DNA of 64,000 nt from Methanothermobacter wolfeii (GCF_025397995.1 NZ_CP104550.1:1020001-1084000); one strand, 5' to 3'. Positions 8,931-16,875 are shown, numbered from the stretch's first letter. Notes: generated by a model not told the origin, from the sequence alone. Numbers and translations are program-made.

Positions 8931-9098
8931 TTATTCTTGGGGTGGTGTCATTTCAGGCAGCAGTATCAATATTATCAACTTATTTACACCCTCTTCCCGG
9001 TGATACCCATCACCCTTCAGTTTCACATCCTGTGCCGGGCCCTCTTGCTCCAGTGGTGCGAAGGGTCCTGCTGCAGGAGCACTAATCTTATTAACCAT
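8931..9098 (-). CDS. Possible 55-residue ORF
   Basis: Begins MVNKISAPAAGPFAPLEQEG and ends LLPEMTPPQE. There is no good ribosome binding site and no family match, so it may not be coding. Apart from this, the 8700-9176 gap contains only promoter-like AT-rich DNA and the palindrome at 9127. Confidence 0.25.
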   Translation of the reverse strand: MVNKISAPAAGPFAPLEQEGPAQDVKLKGDGYHREEGVNKLIILILLPEMTPPQE

Positions 9099-9126
9099 CT
9101 CTAAAATAATACTATCTGGTAGTAAG

Positions 9127-9146
9127 TTAATTTAAATTTATATTAA
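9127..9146. promoter_or_regulatory. Palindromic operator/promoter of the NikR-like gene
   Basis: TTAATTTAAATTTATATTAA is symmetric at all but one base pair and lies 30 bp before the ATG at 9177, overlapping the TATA box. Autoregulation by the adjacent ribbon-helix-helix protein is a reasonable inference. Confidence 0.45.
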
Positions 9147-9176
9147 ACAATTAAGTCGGAAACAAGGGGTGTTAAC

Positions 9177-9605
9177 ATGAGTAAAGTGACAAGGATAAGC
9201 ATGTCTCTACCAAAAGAGCTTTTGAAGGAGTTTGATGAAGTTTTAAGGTATCGTGGCTACCAGTCAAGATCAAAGGGTGTAAGGGACGCCATTAAGGACT
9301 ACATTGTAAGGTACCAGTGGATGAATGAAATGGAAGGAGAACGTACAGGTACGGTTTCAGTGATCTATGACTACCAAACAGGAGTAATAGACGAGATAGG
9401 TGACATACAGCACAAATACACTGAATACATAGATGCCGTGATGAGGGTTCCCCTGACAGGGGCCAGATTCCTTGAGGTCCTGGTGGTGAGGGGAGACATC
9501 ATGAAGATCCAGGGACTCGCAGAGAAGATGATGGGACTCAAGGGTGTTGAACACGTCAGGTTGACCAGCATATCATCAGAGAATGACAGGGTAGGGAATC
9601 ACTGA
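9177..9605 (+). CDS. NikR-family regulator lacking nickel ligands
   Basis: 142 residues with an N-terminal ribbon-helix-helix (TRISMSLPKELLKEFDEVL, RSKGVRDAIKDYI) and a C-terminal ACT-like tetramerisation domain. It is a close paralogue of the NikR encoded at 38458-38880. Of the four nickel ligands only H79 (DIQH) remains; the positions of H88, H90 and C96 of the paralogue are R90, P92 and F98. Hence it keeps the DNA-binding and tetramer scaffold but should not sense nickel at the high-affinity site. A GGGGTG box precedes the ATG. Possible targets are the shared inverted repeats at 6948 and 9639. Confidence 0.85.
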   Translation: MSKVTRISMSLPKELLKEFDEVLRYRGYQSRSKGVRDAIKDYIVRYQWMNEMEGERTGTVSVIYDYQTGVIDEIGDIQHKYTEYIDAVMRVPLTGARFLEVLVVRGDIMKIQGLAEKMMGLKGVEHVRLTSISSENDRVGNH

Positions 9606-9638
9606 AAGCCTGCGAGTGGCTCTAACTTTGCCATGTTT

Positions 9639-9684
9639 CTTATGTAACCATTAACAAAATTTTATATGTAAAAAGTTACATAAG
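9639..9684. promoter_or_regulatory. Inverted repeat, candidate operator
   Basis: CTTATGTAAC (9639-9648) and GTTACATAAG (9675-9684) with 26 bp between, enclosing a TATA-like TTTTATATG. It lies just before the DUF6788 gene and matches the repeat at 6948-6996. Confidence 0.6.
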
Positions 9685-9700
9685 ATTAATTGGTGGTGAC

Positions 9701-9994
9701 ATGTTAAAGACCTTCACAGCAATAATAGACCGTCAGGGGGATATTGAAAGGCTGCAGGAGATGAAGGAATACATAGATGCCAGGATCAGAGCCCTGGAAT
9801 CCCAGCAACCTGAGGATGAACCTTCAGGAAAAAGGGAGGTCGTGGCCTCAGTAACCTACAGGCTCGAGAAGGTTAGGTGCGGGAAGAAAGGCTGCAAGAA
9901 ATGCCCTCACGGCCCCTACTGGTATGCCTACTGGAAAGAAAACGGAAAAACAAAGTCGAAATACATTGGGAAAACACTCAAAATCAAAGAGTAA
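9701..9994 (+). CDS. DUF6788-type small protein
   Basis: 97 residues: a coiled-coil N-terminus (1-45) and a C-terminal Cys-rich module VRCGKKGCKKCPHGPYWYAY, then KSKYIGK, found in many mobile-element proteins of archaea and bacteria. The C-x4-C-x2-C-P-H pattern may bind zinc. Role unknown, probably nucleic-acid associated. GGTGGTGAC precedes the ATG; expression is probably controlled through the inverted repeat just upstream. Confidence 0.65.
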   Translation: MLKTFTAIIDRQGDIERLQEMKEYIDARIRALESQQPEDEPSGKREVVASVTYRLEKVRCGKKGCKKCPHGPYWYAYWKENGKTKSKYIGKTLKIKE

Positions 9995-10005
9995 AGTATC
10001 TTCTT

Positions 10006-10035
10006 ATTTCAATCCCATTTTTGTCTGATTTTAAC
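10006..10035 (+). repeat. Orphan CRISPR repeat
   Basis: 30 bp identical to the A-type repeat of the array at 16477-20085 except for G to T at position 17. There is no second copy one unit away on either side. It lies 6.4 kb from the array, in the same orientation, inside the island. Confidence 0.85.
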
Positions 10036-10689
10036 TGACTCCCGCACCCGCCTTATGGCATTGTTGTATTGGGGGTGGTAAGGGGTGGGCGGGTGGGATG
10101 TACAATTTACTCCAGCGGCCCTAAAACTGTTTTTCAGGAGATGGAAATGAGGGGTCTGATACACATCAGCCGATATAGGATACACATCTGTGTATATAAT
10201 CCTCCGGAGGCACCCCAAAATTTTGGGTGAAGCTGATATACATATATCGTAATACAGGGGATGATATACGGGGCATGGATATCCATCCCGGAGAAATGAT
10301 GGGCCCGCTGGCGCTACTCTTTGGGCCGCCTGATATACATATCATATATATGTATATAGCGGATGTATATATCGCATATATTATATCACGCCGCCCTTAA
10401 GGGCACCCTCGCAGAGTTATATACAATAATCTATATTGAATTTATATTGAATTATACATACCCATACAATATAATAATACAAAGACAACTCCATGATTAC
10501 ACAGTCCTAGTGCAGTAGAGCCGCCAGAAAAAGGAGAATGGATATTTACACCATCCTGAGCATAGTAGACGGATTAAATACTGTACTGTGGATGAAATAT
10601 CATGCTAGAAGATCAATAAAACTCCAGAAAAAGAGGCAATACTTAAAAGGACATTTAAATAAGATTTAATTAAAGAAAAAAGAACCTTT
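10036..10689. other. Non-coding, palindrome-rich region
   Basis: No credible gene in about 650 bp. It contains many GATATAC/GATACAC words, several palindromes (CCTCCGGAGG at 10201-10210, CCAAAATTTTGG, ATACACA-TC-TGTGTAT) and the left copy of the 140-bp direct repeat. The density of short repeats suggests a control or replication-like region, but no initiator gene is next to it. Confidence 0.5.
10290..10429. repeat. 140-bp direct repeat, left copy
   Basis: Identical over 140 bp to 13922-14061. It starts GGAGAAATGATGGGCCCGC and contains TATATA-rich iterations and a GCCCTTAAGGGC palindrome. The two copies enclose the restriction-modification genes; spacing is 3632 bp. Confidence 0.95.
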
Positions 10690-12696
10690 TCATTTTTTTA
10701 TGTAATAAGAAGGTGGCATGTATGTTTTTGTTAAATATTCCTTAAGTTTGTTTTCTTCAAGTTCAAGGAAATCTCCTGGATTTTTACCCTTCAGGGAATG
10801 TTTTACTGTCTGTAATTTGAGGACACTTCTTTTTAGGATTCTGGCGAATTCTTTGTCCAGTTTGAGGATTTCCTCTAATAGGGTCACGTCCTCTGGGAGT
10901 GGTATGGATCCCCCAAAATCTTTTCTGAACCAATGCCCTACTGTATGTTTGTATTCTGGTGGTAAGGCTTGGGTAATGTCTTTAATTCTCAGGTCATTCT
11001 TTTTCATATAAATATTAAGGTATCTGGCTATGGTTGGTTGATCTAATCGATATAATCTCATCTTGGAGAACGAGTCGCCTATTATGGTTTTTCTTGCTCC
11101 TGGTGAAGCGCCCCAATTCATTCGTTCCATGCCTGCGAATTTACTTTTACTTTCCTTGCATCTTTTTTGATACTGTGGTTTTATGTTTTCTCCGACTTGA
11201 TATTCTCCATTTTCAACTGATTCTAGGGATTCTATGATTTCTTTTGATTCTTTTAGGATGGGGAGGGAGTTTTTTCCGTATATCTCTTTTTGGCAGTTAT
11301 AACAGATGTTATCCCCTAAGGGGTCATAGGTGTCTATAAGTTGTGTCCCACAGTGAGGACATGTAAATTGTAGTGATTCCATGATGAATTCATCTTTTCG
11401 GGGATTTAGGCATAATTCAAGAGAAATATTGTCGTCCTCCCAGGATACAGCGACTATTTTAGGGAAATTATCCTGGCTGTATGTTGATATTATGTCAACA
11501 ACTTCTCCTTTCCTGGGTTTTTTAGAGAGGTTATCATTTACGATGAGGCCTATAAAGTCTTCTTGGTTCCATTTTTCTGGTAGTACGGTTTTTGGTTTCT
11601 TTCTAATCCTGTCTATATAAAATTTGTAGTTGACCCTTGTTGTGTCTTTTACCAGCATAAAGACAGGATACCATGAAGAGCCGTCTTCAATTATTATCAT
11701 ATTTCGAAGTATAAAGCCATGGTCTATTAATAATCCTGGTAAAACAAGGTCTGATAATTTCCAGTTTTTTACACCGAAAAAGTAGACAGCATCCTCTCTA
11801 TGAAAATCCTGGAATTCTTCTGAAAGCATTCCCATTATTATACGGGAGAACTCTTCACTGTTTTTAGCGATGAATGTTTCACCATGAGTATCCTCGATGA
11901 TTATAAGAGGTTTATCCTCTGAAAAGGCTAATTTATCATTAACTGGTTCCCATGTATATTCAGAAGATTTAAGCTCTTTAATTTCCTTGATACCAGTTCT
12001 TTCAGTGATAATATCTAAAAATTTTTTTCCCTTCTCGATTAGTATAACATTCAAATCTTTGGGATACAGCTGATACTTCATTTTTTTTACCACTGCCCCT
12101 GTGGTTCCTGTCCCTGCGAAAGGGTCTAAAATGTAATCACCATCTTTAAGGTTGCACCTTGAGAGTAAAGATGAAACCAGTTTCTCAGGAAAAACTGCTG
12201 TATGCTTCCATTTTGTTTGCTGCAGTGGTATTTTGAGGACTGGGTGTTTTTTTGTGTAAATGTTTTCATCGGATTTCCCGAAAACTAGGACGGGTTCATA
12301 AGTGTTTGTGAATCTGTCTTTAACTGATGAAGGCATATGGTTGGGTTTATACCATATAATTATATCTAAAAGCTTCCAACCATCTTTGATCATATGTGCT
12401 GCAAGCCTATAAGGGATCTGAAGAAGATGGGATTTACCATACCTATTCTTATACTTATCACCTATATTTAGGAAGAACACTCCATCATCCTTTAGCTTAG
12501 CCCTTAACTCCCTGAATATAACGATTAATCTCCCTATATACTCTTCCGGAGTCTTTTCTCTACCAATTTGTCCTTTAAACCCATAATCTCTTTGTCTCCA
12601 GTAGGGAGGAGAAGTTAATGCAACAGAAATACTATTATCCTCTAAACATCTTAATGCACTAAAAACATCCCCAAATAAAATCTTTCCTTTAACCAT
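10690..12696 (-). CDS. Beta-class DNA methyltransferase (N4-cytosine/N6-adenine) with long C-terminal extension
   Basis: 668 residues. Motif IV SPPYW (residues 29-33) comes before motif I DPFAGTGTTG (about 190), the beta-class order; SPPY favours N4-cytosine methylation. The catalytic domain ends near 230. The extension is unusual: a region of about 200 residues of unknown fold, a zinc ribbon (CPHCG ... CYNCQ, about 445-470), and a C-terminal domain with RLDQPTIARYLNIY and YKHTVGHWFRKDFGG, a module seen attached to other methyltransferases. It is 7 bp downstream of the presumed endonuclease gene. Strong AT bias marks recent acquisition. Target sequence unknown. Confidence 0.85.
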   Translation of the reverse strand: MVKGKILFGDVFSALRCLEDNSISVALTSPPYWRQRDYGFKGQIGREKTPEEYIGRLIVIFRELRAKLKDDGVFFLNIGDKYKNRYGKSHLLQIPYRLAAHMIKDGWKLLDIIIWYKPNHMPSSVKDRFTNTYEPVLVFGKSDENIYTKKHPVLKIPLQQTKWKHTAVFPEKLVSSLLSRCNLKDGDYILDPFAGTGTTGAVVKKMKYQLYPKDLNVILIEKGKKFLDIITERTGIKEIKELKSSEYTWEPVNDKLAFSEDKPLIIIEDTHGETFIAKNSEEFSRIIMGMLSEEFQDFHREDAVYFFGVKNWKLSDLVLPGLLIDHGFILRNMIIIEDGSSWYPVFMLVKDTTRVNYKFYIDRIRKKPKTVLPEKWNQEDFIGLIVNDNLSKKPRKGEVVDIISTYSQDNFPKIVAVSWEDDNISLELCLNPRKDEFIMESLQFTCPHCGTQLIDTYDPLGDNICYNCQKEIYGKNSLPILKESKEIIESLESVENGEYQVGENIKPQYQKRCKESKSKFAGMERMNWGASPGARKTIIGDSFSKMRLYRLDQPTIARYLNIYMKKNDLRIKDITQALPPEYKHTVGHWFRKDFGGSIPLPEDVTLLEEILKLDKEFARILKRSVLKLQTVKHSLKGKNPGDFLELEENKLKEYLTKTYMPPSYYIKK

Positions 12697-12703
12697 ACTA
12701 CCA

Positions 12704-13804
12704 CTATAACCTTTTCTCTGTTAGCTCATATACGGTAATGGGATCAAAATATTTTTTTAAAACAGGTAAGTATTCTTTGTTGATGTGTAGGAACACGGCA
12801 CGGGATGCCTTGTTATCTAATCCTTTGAAAACTGAGTTACCGCTTTTCTTGTAATGATATCTGAAGGAAGATCCCCAGCTCTTGCCACTCACTATTTCAT
12901 CATCATAATGAGGCGCTAATTCTCCATTGGGAATAGAAATGGATAATATGGCAACGGGTTTTATTTCTCGTTCCTTTAACTTTTTTGCTATTCCAATAAT
13001 CTTTTTCTCAAATTCTTCCAAGTCCTTTTCAACGTTTTCTGAGAATTCATGACGTAGTTTATCATGTATAAAATACCCTCTCACTATATTATCCAAAATA
13101 GGTTCTAATCTCTTTTTTTCATTAGATGGTTTATAATTCAAAAATTCTTCTAAAGAGCCTTCTATTGGAGTAAGAATGTCTTTTAAATTGATACTAATTA
13201 ACTCTCTTATAGCAATATAATCTTCCCTTATCTCATCAATTATTTCTTTATAGTCGGGATAGATGAATAGAAGAGCATTCGTGATTGTAAGCTTATTATT
13301 ATAAGTGGTGGGAATATTTGGGTATACCTTTATTTTTTTACAATCAGCCTTTATATTCTTACCTCTTATTTTGCAATCTAAAACTCCCGGATAACTTGAT
13401 TGGTTAATTCCAAGAGGTACAGTGTCTTTAAAATCTGAAGGGTTTTCAAGATTAGCAGTTTTGATATCTATATGAATAATACTATTATCATTTTCATATG
13501 TTAAATCAGAAGAATAACCTAATGGTAAAAATTTATAACCAAGTGAATTCATTTTAGAATTTAAAATGAATGCTATATGTTTTTCTATAATCTCAGAGAA
13601 TGGATTAAAAGATTTTGATTCTATGCTTGCCATGATTATAGGCAATGTTATATAATTAATAAACTTCATTGAATTCTTTAGATTTGTATTAAATAATTCC
13701 AAACTTTCTTTTATTATAAAGTTTAGCTTTTGTAGAAATTCAAATTCTTCTTTTTCAATTTCTTTTTGGTTTTCTGTGAATTTGGGATTTTTCATTTTTT
13801 GCAC
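12704..13804 (-). CDS. Probable cognate type II restriction endonuclease
   Basis: 366 residues with no close family recognised. The stretch [20 protein letters not shown] fits a PD-(D/E)xK core (acidic residue in SSD, then DIK), followed by conserved-looking [13 protein letters not shown]. Gene order (upstream of, and 7 bp from, a modification enzyme), AT richness matching its partner, and absence of any other endonuclease support the call. It could alternatively be a specificity or regulatory subunit. Confidence 0.6.
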
Positions 13805-13888
13805 CTACTAAAACTGTAATGTAGACTTCATTTCATGTCAAAATTTTCGTAGCCTTTTGGATTTATCATCATGTCCATGAACCTGGAT

Positions 13889-13921
13889 CCTAATCATCTT
13901 CTAGGTGTTTGAGGATTATTT
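13889..13921 (-). pseudogene. Duplicated 3' end of the ribbon-helix-helix gene
   Basis: Minus-strand reading gives IILKHLEDD and a stop, the same ending as the intact gene at 14176-14301, with similar (mismatched) sequence continuing to about 13860. The copy ends abruptly where the right 140-bp repeat begins, so it marks a rearrangement junction. Confidence 0.6.
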
Positions 13922-14061
13922 GGAGAAATGATGGGCCCGCTGGCGCTACTCTTTGGGCCGCCTGATATACATATCATATATATGTATATAGCGGATGTAT
14001 ATATCGCATATATTATATCACGCCGCCCTTAAGGGCACCCTCGCAGAGTTATATACAATAA
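13922..14061. repeat. 140-bp direct repeat, right copy
   Basis: Perfect copy of 10290-10429. After 14061 the two flanks agree for only a few more bases (CTATAT) and then diverge. Confidence 0.95.
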
Positions 14062-14175
14062 CCTATATCGGATATACATATCATGACATAGTTCAAAACA
14101 TGTAGAACAAGAGTGAGGATCTATCAAAAAACTTTTTCACTATTCTGGATTTATCATAAGGCCCATAACTTGATT

Positions 14176-14301
14176 CTAATCATCTTCCAGGTGTTTGAGG
14201 ATTATTTTCCGTATGTAGGCGCTCATGCTTGTATTTGGCGGGACTCTGCTTTTAATGGCCTCAATTTCATCAGAGTAGAGTCTGACAACAAGAGGTTCCA
14301 T
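14176..14301 (-). CDS. Small ribbon-helix-helix (CopG-like) protein
   Basis: 41 residues from the ATG at 14301, which has AGGAGG ten bases upstream; a longer reading to 14370 lacks such a site. The sequence PLVVRLYSDEIEAIKSR, then SMSAYIRKIILKHL, is a strand-helix-helix of the CopG/MetJ class. Likely a dimeric repressor of the island or an antitoxin-like protein; no toxin partner is visible. Confidence 0.65.
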   Translation of the reverse strand: MEPLVVRLYSDEIEAIKSRVPPNTSMSAYIRKIILKHLEDD

Positions 14302-14516
14302 GTTTATAAGTCCTCCTTTCGGTCTCCTGTTAACCATACTGATAACACCTCTGCATAACCTTTGCCACATGGAACTTATAAAAATTTATAATTTATCGCC
14401 AATTTCCCTCCGCCCCCATTCCTGCTGCAGAAAGCCAGAATAGGAGGACTGCAGAATGGATTCAGAGAACCAGGGACATGGAGGTTATGGGCTGTGAATA
14501 AAAAAATAAGTTGGGT

Positions 14517-14963
14517 TTAAAGGTCCATTTTCAGGAGCTCTTCAAGTTCAAGTCGTGTGATACCACATTTCTTGGCATGGAATTCAAGGGTATCGGCGCC
14601 GGTGAACCTATCGATCTCAGTCGGTTCGCAGTCGAATGTTTCAGCTATACTCCTTATGGTCCTGATTGACTCCATGACCATCTCATCAACCTGTACCTCG
14701 TCTGAGTACCTTGATTCGAGGAGCTGCAGGTATTCCTTTTTCCTTTCGATCCTCCTCTTCGTGGTTTTGAGTTCGTCCTCAAGTTCCATGATCCTCTCCC
14801 TGAGGGTCTCAATCTCAACAAGGATCTTCGTGTTCTCGTTGCTGATCTTCCTGGCAAAGTAGTCGATTGCATCGCCGTAGGTGTAGTTGCTGTTCTTTAT
14901 GATCACCTTTGACTCTGGTTTACACCTCGCAGAAACCAGAACCTTCACCATCTGCATGTTCAC
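14517..14963 (-). CDS. Coiled-coil protein, unknown function
   Basis: 148 residues: a short N-terminal strand region (MVKVLVSARCKPESKVI), a long coiled coil (about 45-90, heptad Leu/Ile with many Glu, Arg and Lys), and a helical C-terminus ending ITRLELEELLKMDL. GTG start overlaps the stop of the 32-aa gene upstream (GTGA). Close to the recombinase, so possibly an accessory factor of the element, but no family is recognised. Confidence 0.55.
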   Translation of the reverse strand: MNMQMVKVLVSARCKPESKVIIKNSNYTYGDAIDYFARKISNENTKILVEIETLRERIMELEDELKTTKRRIERKKEYLQLLESRYSDEVQVDEMVMESIRTIRSIAETFDCEPTEIDRFTGADTLEFHAKKCGITRLELEELLKMDL

Positions 14964-15058
14964 TCCCTCAGAAGTGTTTCGGCGTCGTTCAGGAGTTTGA
15001 CAAGCCTCTCGAATGCGTCTATCGCCTCCATTATATCCTCTTCACAGACATCGCTCAT
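14960..15058 (-). CDS. 32-residue acidic microprotein
   Basis: ATG preceded by GGAGGTGTACATT. Product begins MSDVCEEDIMEAIDAF and is a single amphipathic, acidic helix ending LLRE. The stop overlaps the start of the coiled-coil gene, so the two are translationally coupled. Function unknown. Confidence 0.6.
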   Translation of the reverse strand: MSDVCEEDIMEAIDAFERLVKLLNDAETLLRE

Positions 15059-15180
15059 AATGTACACCTCCGAAATTATTACTATAATTAGTATTAATTT
15101 ATTATATATAAATATTATCAAGGGTTGTGAAAAAAAGAAAAGGGAATCTGAAGAAAAGGGAATCTGTTAAGGTGGAAAAA

Positions 15181-16371
15181 TCAGCCGCTGGTCCTCTTAC
15201 TGAGAATCTCCTTGAACTCGGGATGGTCCCTGAATAGCTGGATCAGCTTTTCGGTCTTCCGGATCTCATCCTTCATCTGGTTATAGATCCGCTCAACCTC
15301 CCTCAGACGCCTGTAATCCCTGTCCTCAATCGTCCTGACCTCAACGCCATCAATGGAGAGGTAGGGGAGGGCCTTCATGTACCTCCTCTTGAGGTCCTCA
15401 GGGTCCATGTACCAGTAGGCCCTGTCCACATCAGATATCTTATGACCTGCAAGGAAGTCAGCAAGGATCTTGTCCCCGATCTTGTTTATGATGGTGGATA
15501 TGAAGTACTTCCTCAGTGCATGGGCCCGCCAGAAACTGTAGGCACCATCCCTCTTCTTGAAACCAGCCTCGAGGCCTATGCGCCTGAAGTTTGTTACTAT
15601 GATGTCCCTGTCAATGTCCTCTCCGTTCCTCTTAACAAAGAGGGCCCTCTCATAGTCCCTGACCCTGATCTTCTCATTGCGTCCGTACATCCTCTCCTTG
15701 AGGTAGTTTATGATCTCCCTGGTGGCCTCAGGGGGTATGAATGTCATGTAGCGGTAGTTCACCTTCTTCCTCACGATGTCCAGGGTGATGATCTCTTCCC
15801 TGAGTTCATCCTCGGCCTCGAAGAGGTCCTCCACCGTCTTCAGTTCACGGCCGATTGCATCGCCTGCAGCGTCCAGGAACTTCCTGATGGTGAGCCTCCT
15901 GGCCTCTGCCTGGGCCATCCCTGAGAGTGCCATAAGGTAGATAAGGGCCTTCTCCCTGGGGGGTGCCATGCTCACAAGTGCCCTGAGTTCCTTCCTGGTG
16001 ATTAGCCTCCCGTAGTTCTGCTCCAGGCAGATATCACCTGAGGGCCGTCTGATCCTGGGGAGTTCTATGTCCATCGCATCATAGAATGATCTTATGGCAT
16101 AGTAGTAGAGGTTGATGGTGGAGGGGGCCTTGTTCTCATCCTCAAGGGCCTTCCTGAACTTCAGGAGGTGCAGGTTTATTCTGCGGTTTCTCATCCTGAT
16201 GCCAGATTCCTCCTCGGCCTCTGCCTCGGTTATGAGTTCTACAGGTGTCATGCCGGTGACCTCACAGTACTTCTTGAGGCACTGGAGGTAGGTCTTGAAG
16301 GTGGACTTCTCCAGGCCCTGGCGAAGTACCCAGGTCTCAAAGACTATCTGGTCCGAATCTCCGAACTTCAT
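15181..16371 (-). CDS. Tyrosine recombinase/integrase
   Basis: 396 residues: SAM-like core-binding domain (1-125) and catalytic domain (130-350), then a coiled tail. Catalytic box II reads AHALRKYF (H-x-L-R), followed by LAGHKISDVDRAYWYM with the late His and the likely nucleophile Tyr; the closing KALPYLSI block is typical of archaeal members. The first catalytic Arg is not in its usual place (SGMAQAEARRL instead of G-x-R-x-x-E), so it is shifted or lost. GGAGGATGTCGT precedes the ATG. The gene sits 70 bp inside the right boundary repeat and next to the CRISPR array. Confidence 0.85.
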   Translation of the reverse strand: MKFGDSDQIVFETWVLRQGLEKSTFKTYLQCLKKYCEVTGMTPVELITEAEAEEESGIRMRNRRINLHLLKFRKALEDENKAPSTINLYYYAIRSFYDAMDIELPRIRRPSGDICLEQNYGRLITRKELRALVSMAPPREKALIYLMALSGMAQAEARRLTIRKFLDAAGDAIGRELKTVEDLFEAEDELREEIITLDIVRKKVNYRYMTFIPPEATREIINYLKERMYGRNEKIRVRDYERALFVKRNGEDIDRDIIVTNFRRIGLEAGFKKRDGAYSFWRAHALRKYFISTIINKIGDKILADFLAGHKISDVDRAYWYMDPEDLKRRYMKALPYLSIDGVEVRTIEDRDYRRLREVERIYNQMKDEIRKTEKLIQLFRDHPEFKEILSKRTSG

Positions 16372-16443
16372 ACGACATCCTCCAAAAATATTATTTAATA
16401 CTCCCTCTTAAATATCTTATTACAAATAGTGTTTATTCGGACC

Positions 16444-16464
16444 ATATGTTCGTAATAGAACGGT
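16444..16464. other. Candidate attR of the integrated element
   Basis: Direct repeat of 4096-4116 (20 of 21 bp; 16 perfect from 16449). The left arm TTCGTAA and the 8-bp spacer TAGAACGG are intact; the right arm is altered (TATAGCGAA versus TTACGAA). It lies between the integrase gene and the last CRISPR repeat. Confidence 0.6.
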
Positions 16465-16875
16465 ATAGCGAACTAAATTTCAATCCCATTTTGGTCTGAT
16501 TTTAACCTATGAAAATTGGATCACAAGAATAGAAAAAACCCAGTTTCAATCCCATTTTGGTCTGATTTTAACAAATCGGAGCACACGCAGAACAACTCAT
16601 ACTCACAGACCGTTTCAATCCCATTTTGGTCTGATTTTAACCTTCGTGATCCTTACCTGGCGCCCGTTCAAGCTGCGTTTCAATCCCATTTTGGTCTGAT
16701 TTTAACGAAACAAAAGAAAGACTTGACAGGGTATGGGAAGAAGGTTTCAATCCCATTTTGGTCTGATTTTAACTTTTTCGAAGAGGTGGCCGATAGGGTC
16801 ATCCTATTCGAGTTTCAATCCCATTTTGGTCTGATTTTAACTCACCGAACTTGTACCTTCTCCTGCAGATCGGGC

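Larger units (their letters stand above)
4101..16464. mobile_element. Probable 12.4-kb integrated element
   Basis: Bounded by the direct repeat described at 4096 and 16444. A tyrosine recombinase gene (15181-16371) sits 70 bp inside the right end. The content is accessory: restriction fragments, a surface protein, unknown membrane operon, orphan regulators, a restriction-modification module with flanking 140-bp repeats and small DNA-binding proteins. No replication, conjugation or virion gene is recognised, so it is either a genomic island or a reduced mobile element. The boundary call is inference from repeat plus integrase position. Confidence 0.5.

Noticed and set aside
8907-9104. 65-codon plus-strand ORF before the NikR-like gene
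   Set aside because: Aromatic/Cys-rich composition unlike a real protein, no ribosome site; lies across the opposite-strand tentative ORF.
10009-10218. 69-codon minus-strand ORF
   Set aside because: Begins in palindromic non-coding DNA and ends within the orphan CRISPR repeat; no ribosome site or family pattern.
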